From NCBI GenBank assembly GCA_014549065.1, contig JACDOX010000040.1, positions 1,079,456 through 1,143,455 of the forward strand: a stretch of 64,000 nt of DNA, written 5' to 3'. The stretch comes from Cardinalis cardinalis (lineage: Eukaryota; Chordata; Aves; Passeriformes; Cardinalidae). A program made the translations under genes and the position numbers. The notes under the pieces were generated by a model. It did no database searches. It was not told where the DNA came from and saw only the letters and a program-made list of their open reading frames with translations. This document shows positions 39,592 through 53,300 of the stretch, in pieces. Positions within the stretch are counted from its first letter, which is position 1. Every line of letters starts with the position of its first letter.

Positions 39592-42259
39592 GCTGCATCA
39601 CGAACGGGACGGGACGCTTGGAATCAAACCCTCTAATTTTTATAAACTCCAACAGCTATTACTAAGGCAAAAGTAAAAACCAAATATCTTTCAAATGAAC
39701 CCTGTGTATCATATAGATCCTTGTTGGATCTTAAAATAATGGCTTTGAAAGTCTAGTGGCACCTTAAAAATGATGGAAGAACAGATCATGTAAATCATGT
39801 AAAAGTAAACAAAGGTATAGCACTCACATTTGAGCCGACATTCCCACTTAATTTTACCCAGAAGGAAGGGACTTCAAGATTGCTCCAGGATGTGAAGAAA
39901 ACCACCATAAATAGGAACTGTGGAGAGATTTCCCAGCCAAACTAAAATACTAATGAAGATGCACCTGTAAGCCTTCAGTACAAATGAGCTCCTATTAACC
40001 ATGAAAAAAATTAGATGAATGAAAACAATGAGAAATGAGAGATTCTGAATGTTTCAACTGTGGAAAAAGCTGTAATTGTCCCTTTTACCATCAGAAAGCC
40101 TAACTATGAGATACAGGTTTTGTATAACTAAGCTTATTGTTTTGCTGTTCTTTTCTGGGAGCAATTCCAGGAGTTAGATGTTAAAACCATAAATATTCAA
40201 TTATTTGAATCGCTTGCTGTCTATTCAAGCAATTAGAATAACCCCTACCTACTTGCTAACTAGTTCATATCCCTCAGATAAAGTGAGATGATACTCAAAA
40301 TTGCCTTCCCCTCCCTCCTCCTCTGGAAAGGTATTCTATGTCAGCTTCATAGGCAAGACAAATGAGACACTGAAAAGGAAAAAAAATGGAGTAACAACAT
40401 AAAAGAAGGAAAGCAGTGCTGAAAATACAGGTTCAGGGAACAGGGAAGACTGTTTTTCCCTGTATTACCAGGCATTTTTCACAAAGCTAAAAACAGACAT
40501 TTCTCATTGCAGCATGTACTGCATGAACTATTCTCCCCCAAGTTTTTTTGTGACTTAGGAAGGTAGTATTATATCCTGACCACAGAATAGTAAATGTTCA
40601 TCACTGTTTTCTTTTTCATATTGTAAAATATCAAAATTCTATACTCTANTATAGGCAGAAAACCCCTCAATGGTGTAATGCCAGTGGAGTTAACAGCCCA
40701 AATCTGCCTACATGGGTTCTTTACACATTGCCAGTGGAAGTTCTTCTTGGACAGTATCACTTAAGAGTTTCTGAGGGAATTTAGGCAGCTGTCCTTTGGT
40801 GGTTTAACAGGCAGCCAGTCCCCATCTGCTGTATCTTCATGCTTTTACTCTATGGCAAATGCTGAATTTGTCTTCAGTGCAATAGAGATGGGACGCTGTT
40901 GGTTATCATCCATGTAGGAATGCTAAGAGTAAACTCTTGATAAGGTACTACAAGATGCCTGAGTGATATGTTGTCTTTTATCATTTAGCTACACATTGAA
41001 AATTATGGGGGAAATGAAACACTAATCTCAATTAAAGATAAGGTGAGCAGTACCGAGGTACTAAGTGCCTCNTTTAATTTCGTAGAAAAATTTTAGAACA
41101 GACCTATTTCAAATTCCAATCAAATGTCATAATGTGTCTTAATGATTATTTCAGGAAATAATCACACATGGTAATTTTAGGACTTCAGAAAATTCTGAAC
41201 TGATGTATTCCTTCTCTCAAGAACATTCTTCCACAGTAAAGCAGCAATTGAAACATCACCTATAGCAACAGTAGCCATGGGGAAACATTTTTTCTCAGTC
41301 AGGGAAAGCAAACCACTATCACAAAATGAGGTACACACAACATTGAAGCAAGAATATCTCATGATGGTGTTTACCTGGAATCTTGATGAAGTAAACACTC
41401 TTAATGCATACTTCAATATTTTAGATTTTGAAATTGCACTGTTTGAGATTAATAATGTTATATATTTTGGTGTAAACTACTCTGCCTCCTATTACTCCAG
41501 GGATAATATTGAGTTGCCTTAAATACTTACATCAGCTGCATAAATAATCAGCACAATTACTTTAGAAAGTGTCATATAGTTGTTGCCTTTCTTCACCTTT
41601 TGGGATTTAAGGGATCATAGATTATTATGCCTCAAATCAGTTCTAAACTTGTCATTGTAATTAGATATCATCGTGTGTTTTCCTTATGAGGGCTTTATTT
41701 CTTTTTATGGGAACTCTTCTCAGCACTTGGAAACCAAGCTTGGTTACTGGATATGCACTCTCCTCCTGTTTCATTCTTCTGTGTCACAACCAGTAAGGGC
41801 ATTTNCACTTCCAAACCTCACGTTCAGATATTGATACTGAGTTATAATTGTGTTGAGCAAATAAAAAACCCACCCATCACTCTGCATAATTAAATTCTGC
41901 CTCAGCACCATAGACAGATCTTGTACAATTAGCATCATATCTGCAAGCAAATTAAGAGTAAAGAATTGCTTACTAAATACTGTCATAAAGTAGTATTAGG
42001 AAAAAATACACAAAATAGAAAAAAATATGTTAACTGCATTTCACTGCTTTCAGTTGTCTTAGTCCTCAATCTGATAATCCAAGGATAATGGCAGTGAGGA
42101 TATAAAATAAAGGAAAAAGGTTTCTAAGCAAATAATTTNTCTTGTAAAAGAAATGTAATTCTTAGCAGTCCTTATACCCCTCATCCCCTGGAATCCTGAG
42201 AACTAAAAATAAACTGAAGATAGGGCAGTAGGTCCAGTTTTTATCTTAGGTAAATGTCT

Positions 42260-42330
42260 ATAATATGATTATGCTAAATCTGATGAGAAATTTAGCATAA
42301 TATGATTATGCTAAATCTGGTGAGAAATTT
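42260..42330. repeat. 34-bp direct repeat, period 37, with internal palindrome
   Basis: Two copies (42260-42293 and 42297-42330) starting ataatatgattatgctaaat differ at one position (gatgag versus ggtgag). At the junction, atttagcataat-atg-attatgctaaat forms a 12-bp perfect palindrome. The high identity suggests a fairly recent duplication. Confidence 0.88.
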
Positions 42331-43361
42331 TGTATTCTGACTTAGGAATGTCGGAACCATGAGAAAGAGAACAAGCGAAAATTAATAGATAAGTCAAAAT
42401 TGGGAGAGAGAAAAGAAAGAGAAATCAATAGTCAGCAGTTTGATTGCTAATTCTCACTTATACTTAAAAATCCTACTTTCAAGTACCTGTTTTTTAATGG
42501 ATATAGCAAACTTTTCTGCATGCTATCACTCATTAATTCATAACCTGAAAAATAAATTAGACTGTTTATAAAGGAGTTTTAATTACACACTTTTGTTACA
42601 TATGCTGTATATTCTTTGAAGTCACAGTTTAGACCAAAATGTGCAAATGTATTTTGCAAAATAAAATGTTCTACAAGGTACCTACACTTATAGGTATATA
42701 TAACTATTCCTATATAGTTATCTATAGAAGGTGTCATAGAATATTTGATACTGACAGTATATGGAATTTGGTNAGAAAATGTGTTTAAAATGCTGATTAT
42801 CAGTTAAAATTCTCTACGGGCCTGATCCAAAGTTTATTTGTAATATAGTGGAAATTTTCTTACTCGGTATAGCAGATTTCAGATGGAATCAGACTCCAAC
42901 ATATTAAAAATTACTGGTGTTGAAGAGCTTTTTCTTTCTAAAAACACTGGAGGCAAATAAATTAGTTCAAAACCAGTGGGATATCATTCTGGACTAAGTC
43001 TATAATTCTAAAGTAGAACATGTGCAGGATAGAACTGAACAGTGATTTAAAACAGATCTGAATTAGACTGGTGCACTTAACTGACAAGACTTGGGATTAT
43101 TCTGTGCTCTAAGAAGGCATTTAAATCTGCATGCTTCCTGTTTTTCTAAGGCTAGCAATCAATTTGGGACATTTTAGCACAGTACATCACTTATTTCTGT
43201 TTCAGATTCTAAAAATTGCTTTGAAGTATATGCCAGAAGCAAAATTATTTCTGCCTGTAGATGAAATAACTCATTCTCTGTGGCTTCCTCAGATGTGAAG
43301 TCAATCTCTGCTCAAGAAAAATATCATTTTTAGTAATAGAATAACATGTAACTCCTAATTT

Positions 43362-43397
43362 TAAGTTGAACATTTAGCATTCTAAGTTGAACATTTA
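43362..43397. repeat. 15-bp direct repeat, period 21
   Basis: taagttgaacattta is present at 43362-43376 and again, identically, at 43383-43397. It is a minor local duplication. Confidence 0.8.
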
Positions 43398-46300
43398 CAT
43401 CCACACAACTTTATGGGCTAAATAGTGGCACAGAGCCAAAAGTTTTTCTGATGGAGGTGCATCAAAGACATCTGTCTCAGCTGGGCACAACCTGCTTTGG
43501 GATATAAAGAGGAGGGACTGTTGTGCACTGTTTGTTATGCCAATGATAAATTTAACTTGAATCCCATTGGATAAGTTGTTATTAGAAAAGCGTGGAGGTG
43601 TTAGAAAAATTTGTTGTTTTTATTATTTTTTACTTTTACTTGAGAGTGTAAATTCATGCAAAATAATTTGAACTGTTACCTCTTTGCCTCTTTTCTTCAG
43701 ATGTGTGAGATGTAATATGCCAGAAAAAAAAGAGGATTGGTTTATCTCTTCAGTCCTTACCATGGAGTTCAGGGAGAGTTTCTGTCTGGTGTTTTTGGAC
43801 AGCTGTCTTGCTAGCTGGTGTAAGGTCTTGTGGCAGGCTTTCACACATCCACACAAGATCAGGAGCAGTACACAGTCTGGCCCTGTGTAGATTCAGAGCA
43901 GGATATAAATAGAAAGTCATAGAAAGAGATACCTAGTTCAGACCATCACAGCCATAGTCCCATTACTATCTGGTTTTCACAACACTTTCTTACCAATTGT
44001 CCACATAACTCTGAACCCTTGAAAATTTTTAGATCACCACAATGAAGCTCTAGTGTCATCACTTCTGCTGCTGTGGCATTCAGTCAGCTGTATCTGCATA
44101 TTTTAGAATGGTTTTTAAGGAGATTTCACATAAAGTGAATGCAGGACACGTTATCACTAAGGCTAGGATCTGTGAATCATGCTAGAAATAGTTCTAGAAC
44201 TTTCAGTGCCTAAATTGGATCTCTGCAGCTATTAATTTTGCCACCATTCTGTTCACAACCTTCCCAGATCTAGTGCAAATCCCACAATCCCTTCCTGTGT
44301 TGAGGTGGAGAGGACACATTTCCTTCAAAGGATCCATCATGGGGGCTTCTGTCGACATAAAACATTGGTGAATTTGGTTGATGATATAGAACTTAAAATT
44401 GAGAATAAGCATGTTAAACATGTAGAAATTATTGTGACATTCTCTTCTGTGTGCCCAAATTTCTGTGAACAGTAAANAGAATATACAGCTTTGGAATACC
44501 CCGTGTGGGGACACATAATGGGCTGGAAGATGCTTATACAAAATCTGAAAGGTGTTTGCATNGTTTAATGGTGTAGGGTGTAGTGTTAAGGAAATAGAAG
44601 TTTAAGGGCAGTCTCTTTTGATCCCATCTATTGGTCACTCTTTNTGGACCCAGAGATGCACAGTAAACATGAAAACTCTTTTGAAAAGTGTGGTTATCAA
44701 TTGAAATGTACCTTTCCAGTGAAGTATTTACCAAAGCTTTTTGAAGCTCAAAGCCTGAATAAGCAAAACCGATGCATTTTTTTCCAATTACAGTTCAAGT
44801 GTGATTCTGCATATTTTTATATAATTAGATAGCATATTGGAATTATAGAATTGTGATAAAGAAAGATTTGGTGAAAACTCTGCTGCCCTGGTATTTTGCA
44901 AAGAGTTACTGAAAATAAGTTAAGTGTGAAGCATTTCCCAGATGGTAAAAATTCACTCCAAGGAATTTAAATTGATACTCAAAATGTTGCTGTGTTCATG
45001 AAGCTCCTTTTGCATCTTTAAAAAGAAAATTGCAATGTACTCTAATCACTGACATTTGTACTGTAATTTATTATAGGGAAGATTAAGTGAACATAAAAAT
45101 TGCAGGTGGAAATTTAATCTCACCCTGCATTAAAAACTTGCAGTATAATATTCTCATCTTTCAAGTTTTGACCTGTTTTTGCTGTATTATCATGAAACTG
45201 AGCTTTCTTCAGGGAAATATCAGTAAAAAACCATGCCCTTATGAAACAGCTGTCAGTGTTAATTTAGTTATAGAGACATTTCTTTCAGTTTAAGCAAGAT
45301 TTCTTATGATCTTTTGANGCAGTGTTGGTTTCTAAAAAATATTTTTAATCAAAGGATTCATCATTGTTTTTTGAAATATTTGAGTCACTTCATAATTGAT
45401 CAGTCTAATATAAATCTTTCTTCAAATTCCATAACATTGAAATGTACNATTTTAAACTGTTTGCTGTCTACACTACTTGGCTTATTTGTCCCAAATTTTG
45501 CATATAATTTTGTTATCCAATGTTTGGTATGTTCTTAATGCAAATTGAGTCAAGCAAGGCAAGTGGTGCTGATTTGATTAAAGAATAGAAACCGACTGAT
45601 TTATTTTGGCATTATTGGCGTAATAATCAGGATTAATTCATACAATACATGGCACATTCTTTGCCGAATATCACTTCTATTGAAAAAATAAAATGAAGTA
45701 CTACCTTAATTAAAGTATCTGTAACCTTAATGCAGAGAATGAATCTTCTAAGTTAAGCAAATATTTCTGTATGCTTCTGCATAGTCATGTTTTCCTAGAG
45801 TTTCAGCAAATTTAACCTTCTATGAAAACAAACAAAGAGCAAAAGGTCTTCAGTTATGGCTGATATTAATTCTCTCCTTGCTCCTGCATCATTTGGAAGC
45901 TGATCAAGGTTTGCCTGATATAGGCCACATCCTTGTCTATCTAAAATGTGAGGTAAGAAAGTGGATTGTTTAATTTCTGTGGCAGGAAAAGATGCGATGC
46001 TGCTCATAAGTCTGGTTGCCATTGTGTTCTTCAGAGGCAGCTGCCTCTGTTAGGGGTAGCTACGATGTGTTTCATGATCTTTGGATCAGAGCCGTTGTGG
46101 GACTGATTGTGCTTCTAGATATTAATATATTTCTGTGCAAGGAGAATTATTATTATTTTTGCATAGAGAATTATTGCATACATTTCTGTGTATGCNTAGT
46201 ATAACATTGTGTAGGCAAACAATATAAGCCTTTCTGTTTGTGATATTGAGAAATGAAGGTGCTGTTTAATGACAATTGTTCTGGCTTTGTTTTCTTTTGA

Positions 46301-49300
46301 GCCTGGCAGTAAAACACTAGAGGAAAACTTGAAAAAGTACGAGATTAATCCAGTTTATAAAGCAGCCAAAGATGTGATTCTTAGAACAATTTTATTTTAA
46401 AATAAAACATAATACNTAAGTATTAATTTAAATTTATTTTAAAACCTAAAGTATGGATTCTGACTTCTTGAATATTTATATCAAATAAAGAGAACATGCA
46501 AGGCTTATATTCAACAGTAGAGGAATATGCCTTGACTGTAAGCTAATCTGTGACACAGCAGTAGACCATACTTGTTTTCTCTTTAAAGAGACATAAGCTC
46601 ATGTCTACACNAAGTGTAAAATATGAAATGCAGCCACTATTTTAAGTGGCATATTATTGTTAGATTTCTTATTAGTGAAAATCATACATAAAAATCAAGT
46701 ATGAATGTTTAGCATGTAACTGAGAAACTGNGTTAAGTGCCATCTCTTAGCATTCTACATTTAAACTGAGATGTGCAAAGAAGAACTGTGAGCATCTGTA
46801 GCATCTACTTCAATATTTTCTTCATTGCTTTGATTTAGCTTTTTCTTCTGTGTTTGATGCTTTGACAATTACTTATTCTAAGACATAGTTGCCTAGAATT
46901 AATCACTCTTGCCCTAACATCTTTATCACTGATCCTCCGTCTTTAGAGGGATCCCTTCCTCCTTTCTAAAATACAAGGAATGACCATGCATCTTTTTACT
47001 TTTCTAATGTAATTCAGTATGCTAAACACTGAGTTCTTGGCTGTGTAACTATGTCAGTTCTTTGGTTGCTTGTACTGTCCTTCTGGCTTAACATACCCTG
47101 ACTATATTTCTGTTTGTGTCAAATATTATTTTCCCTTTTTCTCAAACGAAATTCAGAGTATCTTTGAAGACTAAGCTCTGTAAAATACAGCTATAGAATG
47201 ACTGCTAAAATTAGAGCTGGCTTATGGCAAGTATTTCTTCTAAAATACTGGGAGAGGAGGTAATATTAATTGTGTAGGTAATATTCTTTATTCCATTACT
47301 AATTAATATTTTAAAAGTGCAAGCATAGATTACTGGGGGTTTTTTGTGAGAGATCACCTGAACCGTGTCAGCAAGATGAAAGCTGGTACCAGGACTGTGC
47401 TATGACTACCTTAATTTATTACAAGAGCACTAGTGTTTAGATTGCAGTGATTTTATAAAGCCCATGCTTTTGTTCAGTATATCAGATTGATAATTCAACT
47501 CAGAAGAGCATATCCATTATTTCTTACTGACATAAAACTTCCTGTGACATTAATAAGGGAATGGCTTCCATAAACCTTGCATAGATATCACAGAAATTTG
47601 TCACAAATATTTTAATTCTTTATTTGATATGAAGATGTTGCTGAATATCAGTGACTATTTTTTTCTGAAAAGCAAGTTTAAAATTCAGGTTTAAGATTCA
47701 GCTTTCTTAGTGATTCTATGCATTTGATGATTCAATGCAGTTTGGAAATAATACAAGTTGTTAGTACCAGTTCTTTTACAATTTTGTTGATGTAAAATAT
47801 GCATCAAATCTGGACTGTTTTTCTGGTCTTACATAACATCACACTACTTTATAAACTGGATACCTATTTTGAATTAAGTGGATTTCCATTCAGTGAGATT
47901 ACTTTTTCCATGTTTTGTTTCCTCACAGTGGAGCTGGTTGCCTGAGCAACCAGTAAAGTACCAAGACTGCTTCCTTCCTCACTTCTAACCTGCATGCAGT
48001 TGGGGCTGTGTGAGCTCCCAGTGTTGGGAGCTGTAAGGAAAGCATTGTCCATCATATTTTACCAAGTGAAAGGTGAACGACTTCCCCTGGGCTAGACAAA
48101 ATCTGTGNTATTTTGTGTTGGAGGTTGTCCCAAGAAACATGGACCTGGAGCTGATGCATTGGGTGAAATCAGAGAANCAAGGGTGCATATCTGAGGACAC
48201 AAGTCTCCATCTGTTCTTAGAGGGGGATTTGTCAGAGAAAAAACTGAAGCAGTGACAAGTGCTGTGACCTGTTGAGAGACACACATAAAACATGCAGCAT
48301 AAAGATGCGCAGAAAATCCCAAACTCTTATAAGAGCTTCATGTTCTCTGCAACAGATCAAGTGTTGCCCAAAANATAGGTAGCTCTGTGAAGCAGGGTTC
48401 CTGGCCGGGTTCTTTTCAGAAGTCCTATTGATGGTTTTCACTCTTGAGCTCTCGTTAGATAAAAAGATAAAAATCAACTGCTCCTTCTCTTGGATTAAAC
48501 AGAAAGAAAGTGCTAGGCCCAGTACTTCAAGAAAGTTTATCAGTCTGATTTGTTCTACTGCAAATTAAAAATTTNAATAACTTTGTTTAATACACAAAAA
48601 ATTTAACCAGTCAATTACGTTGAAATGTGTGGAAGATCAAAAATAGCCATGGTATGTTTCTTGAAAATATTAGCTAGAATAAGTACTCTTGGATCAGATG
48701 CTGTGATATCAAAAACAGTAATTATATTTTAGAAATATTTGGGGGGGGTTGAGTTTATACAATGAGAAAAGNTGAAATTCTTATGCTAACATTTCTTCTC
48801 CTGAGGCAGTAAGACGGTATTTTAAGAACATGCTTATATGCAGTGAAAGGAAAAATGAATTATTTTATTCCTTTTTTTACTCCTTTTAGTGGTGAAGGAA
48901 ATAAAACTATATTTTAGCATAAATTAATGGAGCAGAACTTTCCTGCACATTTGGATAAGGCACTTGGATGCTTTTAGCTCACTTGTTTAGTGTAGAGTTC
49001 TGGTACCTGAACGGAGAGATGATGGATTTGAGGATTTTTTTCCTTCCTCATCTTCCATCATCATAATGATCTATAGTGTAACACATTTTACATATTTATA
49101 TTTTACAGTCTCCTCAACAATAAAACACAATGGCAGGGGCTCTCCACTACTTTTTTTTCCCATAGCCAGGCCAGGTGTGAGTATTAAAAAGCCATGTCAC
49201 TGTTCANCATGTCTCTGGTACTAAATAACAATGTAGAGAGTTAATTTGTTATTTGAAGGCTGCCCTTTTGCTAACATATGTGGTGATTTTGCTTTTTGCT

Positions 49301-50029
49301 TGTATAAAATCTCCCTTCTTTGTGGAGGTGGTGGGAGTGGTATGTCTTCTGTAACACTTGCAGCTAAACTGAAAATCCAGCCTTGTAGCTATTTTAGTAT
49401 CAGGAGAAAACAGTCTGTAGAGAGACAGCAGTCTGTGTGCCAGTTCCATACCCATGTGGCTTTGCTCACACAGATGTAAGCTGGAATTCACTGGTCAGTT
49501 TAAATGAGTGAAGTTACCTATATGCATAACTAGAGATCAATTTGGTCTTTTTCTAGGGAAAAAAAAGTCAAAATAATTCTATGGATTCTGTAATAAGCGG
49601 TTTTTTCTTGAAAAAAAAATTTTCACGATTTTCAAAAGTGCTATTAATTAACTTAAGAAATGTCCATCCTATTTAAGGAGTAATTGTCAAACTATAGAAT
49701 TGACATCAAAATTACTGCTCATAGGTTTTTATCATATTATTAGCCTTCTAATACTTCTGTATGCAGATTGGATAAATCTGTTTCATACTTGTGATTTTAA
49801 TATGAATTCACTTCCTGGAGGGGAAAACTGACTAATCACTTGCAGACCANATATAAAAAGGTCTGTACTCAAATGTAAATATCAAACAAAATTGGATTTA
49901 TGACTTTTAGTTTTCAGTATTTTTAAACTGAATAAGCTGCATTTAAATAATGTAAAAAAACATGCATTCTAGTTTTGAACAGTCCCATTACACAATTTCC
50001 TTTCTAAAGACATTTGTGTCTTCTCAGTC

Positions 50030-50305
50030 CTAGAATCAGTAAGTGTGGGAAAGACCTCCAAGATCATCAAGTGCAACCTTTGACTGAGCACCAGTGCCAC
50101 ATGCAGGCATTTCTTGAGCACCTCCAGGGATGGTCACTCCACCAGCTTCCAGGGGAGCCAGTGCCAGTGTTTTCACCCTTTTAGTGAAAAAACTCTTCCT
50201 GATGTCTTATCTCCCCTGGCACAGCTTGAGGCCATTTACTCTTGTCCTGTCTCTGGGTTCCTGGGAGGAGAGGCCAGCCCCCACCTTTCTACTAACTCCT
50301 TGAGC
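50030..50305 (-). mobile_element. CR1 LINE 3' region, antisense
   Basis: On the + strand this reads as the reverse complement of a CR1 3' end. It includes agacctccaagatcatcaag, cacctccagggatggtcact, a gtgaaaaaactcttcctgat block and acagcttgaggccatttact, ending ggagaggccagcccccacct. Remnants of the tail (tagaatca) are at the left edge. It is 5'-truncated, diverged and noncoding. Confidence 0.93.
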
Positions 50306-53300
50306 AAATATTCTTGATAAGAAATATAGTCCTTAAATGTGTGCTGAGGCAGTACCATATATTCATTCACTTCAGGAGGCTTTGCAAATACCAAAGATAA
50401 TGTCAATTTTTCACCATTTCATGTTTTCCCAGAAGCAGAATTATCACAAAATTATTATTTTTTAGTCATTCATGTTATCTGTGGAAAATGCAATGCTCTG
50501 GAAATGAATATTATACTGAAAAGTGGCAGATGCTCACGCCATATGGATTAGTCAGGAACAGCTTCATGAATGTTAGGTATGGCAGAGGATCCTCTGGGTA
50601 TTTTCACATAAAGAATTGCGTGGGCATGAAAGACCCAAGGACATCTAAGTATTCTTGATNTCTCCTGCCAACTTATTGCAGTGCAAGCTCTGGGGACTTT
50701 TTGATTTTTTTTTGTGTGCTGTATGCCTTAAATGGTTTTGAGGAGCTGCTTGGGGGCCTGTAGTCCATGGCATGTCTACAGATGGTCTCTGAACTCTTCA
50801 GACCAGTGTTCTCAGCACTGCTGCCTGTTCTTGGGAAGGACGAGATGCAGTGACCCCATCCTGGGTGTGTGCAGCCTTCAGTGATGGTATTCCTCCANGA
50901 GAGTATCAGTGTGCTCTTGGAACTGAAGTGAATGGATGGCAGTTAATATAAATTAATTTTGGTACAACACAAGCATCTTCTCTGTGAAGTTTTAGCCACT
51001 GTTGGAATAGGAAGAAATGGGTCTAGAGAACCCAGAAGAGAGAGACCTGAAAATAAAAAAACAATCCTCTGTTAATATAAATGTCTTTTTCTCCCCTCAA
51101 TCCAATGGCAAATAGATGGTATTCAGTAAAGAAACAGCTTGGAAGATAGTTTAATANTCTTTAATGCTAATAATAGTAGTAAAAGTGGAAAAATATCTGG
51201 GTTTTAAACATGTATTTTTTGTTAATTATTTCTCATACCATCTTACAGATGCCAGTATTGTCTCCATTTCACAATATTTCTGTGTTATACAATGAATGTG
51301 TGATAACCCAGCAATTCAGGAAATAGAAATAATTAACCTGCAGACCTATGTGAGGACGTGATAGTTCTGAGGGAGCGCATGAAACAGACAAAATTATATT
51401 GACATAGAAGACTGTATCTTGCACCAGGGCTTTTATTTTTGCATTACATTATATTCANAGTTAGAGAAAACATTTTCCACAGCTGTGCAGTATTGCTTTT
51501 CTGTGTCCTTACCTTGGTAGGAAAACTAGATAAGAAGTGTGAGAAAGCATAGGGATTGAGTCAGTTTCTGGAAAGGTGGGATGTGTAGGAGAGGAGGAGG
51601 CAGATGATTTGGTTTGGGGTCATAACTTGGAGCAATGAGGAAAGGCTGCATGGCACAGGGTTGATACCCTATTTTGAAGGCTGGAGCTGTGCAGTGGGAA
51701 GATTAAGAATGGTGTTTTAAATTGAAGTTTCACAGCTGGATTGATAAAGTTTCAACTCTCATATTTTCCAAGGTTAATTCTCACAACAGAGGCAGGTATA
51801 AAATCCCAAGGGATGTTACTTTTCGTATGGAATTAAATTCTGTAGGTTACTCAGATGACCTTAAATCATATCAGGCTCTAGGCAGTAAGCTCAATGACTG
51901 CCTAGTTACCAAGAAGGTTTCTTGAAAATGTCTTTTCTCAAAAAATACTGCTTTTCTTTTTTTTAGAAAACTCTATGATCAGTGGTCATCTCTGTCATCA
52001 TTAGTGGGCCAGCCACAGCTTCTGAAATAATGTTATATTTGCAGAGGTTATTTGGAGATTTTTGGGAGGCTTTTCTTGCCAGCATTAAAGCATGTGAATG
52101 CAGTTTTTATTACCCAAAAAATGGTAATGAATGGAAGTCTAAAAGCTAGATGGGCTGAATGGGAAAGATCATAGAAGGGCAAGGTATTTAATTGAACCTG
52201 GAATTCATGACAACATTGCAGACTCCTGATGCAGTTTTTCTCCTTACTTTTCTGTGTAGCATTGCGCAGTAAATAAATGTTTTTAAGTGAACGCTGTATT
52301 TCTAGTTCCCTTTCCAATACAGAATGACTTTCAAAGACCCTAGAGACCCTGTTTGTCTTAAACAGAACAAAATACTAAATTGTCTGACGTACCAGTCCTC
52401 TCAGTGAGAATACTGGATACCATCTGCCTCTGATTTAAATTCAATGTATCATACTGTGTGAAAAATCACGTTTTGCAAAATAACATTTAATCATTCAAAT
52501 CTTATAAATATTTTAAATTCATTTTGTTGGAGTTAAACCATAACCATTTTCTTTTGAAGTTTGTGTGCCTAGGAGTAGCACATCATTATTATACCTAGAG
52601 TGCTTTATAAAACATTCTCCAATTTTTCGATTTATTATATATATAATGAAACTATGTATACTCTGCAGTTAAATTTGTTTCCACATGCATTCAGTTTCTT
52701 TTATATTAAAAAAGATTCCTACAAACATTAGAGAAGTATAAAACTACAGTATAAGTGTTTTTAAAGGACCTCTGAAAAACTCAGGGTTTATGGTGAAGTC
52801 TGACAAACATCTTAAAAGATGCTGATAATACTTAGCTTTCCTATAGTGCTGTTTTCATTAGCAGGTCTTAAAGCCCTTTAGAGGGATTGATGNTATTGCA
52901 GATGAGGAAATTCAGGAAAACTAATATTAAAGTGATTTTCNAAATTCACCTGGTAAACAACTGAAAATGCTGGGAGTGGCTCGTGAGTTGCAATATAGCG
53001 GATTTTAGTTTGGACTACAGTGGTTTTTTCTTCATTCTGTTCTGCTTTAATTAGAAAGTCTTCCATTTAGAAAAATAGATTTTAATGATTTGTAGCATTG
53101 TTCTTGTGGACAGTTAAAAATAAAGAGATTGATATTTTTAAAGATATCTGTGCATGATAGGCAAATTGAGTCAAAGCCTGATTCCCTTAGTCTTTCCTGG
53201 CAGCCCTGGTATTTTACTTAAATTGTTGAGAATATTTCTGCAAAACAGACAATTGTGCCATCTTTAAACTGCCTCTAGCTTGAGAACTGGTATTGAAATG

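Larger units (their letters stand above)
39216..50029. other. Noncoding DNA, probably intron
   Basis: This long AT-rich stretch has no supported exon. It includes the CpG-rich direct-repeat patch at 39537-39620, the 37-bp-period duplication at 42260-42330 and a 15-bp duplication at 43362-43397. A 43-codon open frame at 46269-46400, directly followed by AATAAA, is discussed as a finding but not called as a gene. No recognisable mobile element copy was found. Confidence 0.55.

Noticed and set aside
43684..43890. Acceptor-like tract tttgcctcttttcttcag followed by an open frame (CVRCNMPEKKEDW)
   Set aside because: The acceptor looks good, but the open frame needs a phase that does not match the phase-1 end of exon B, and the matching phase hits a stop after two codons. 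No donor was found that would make it a coherent exon.
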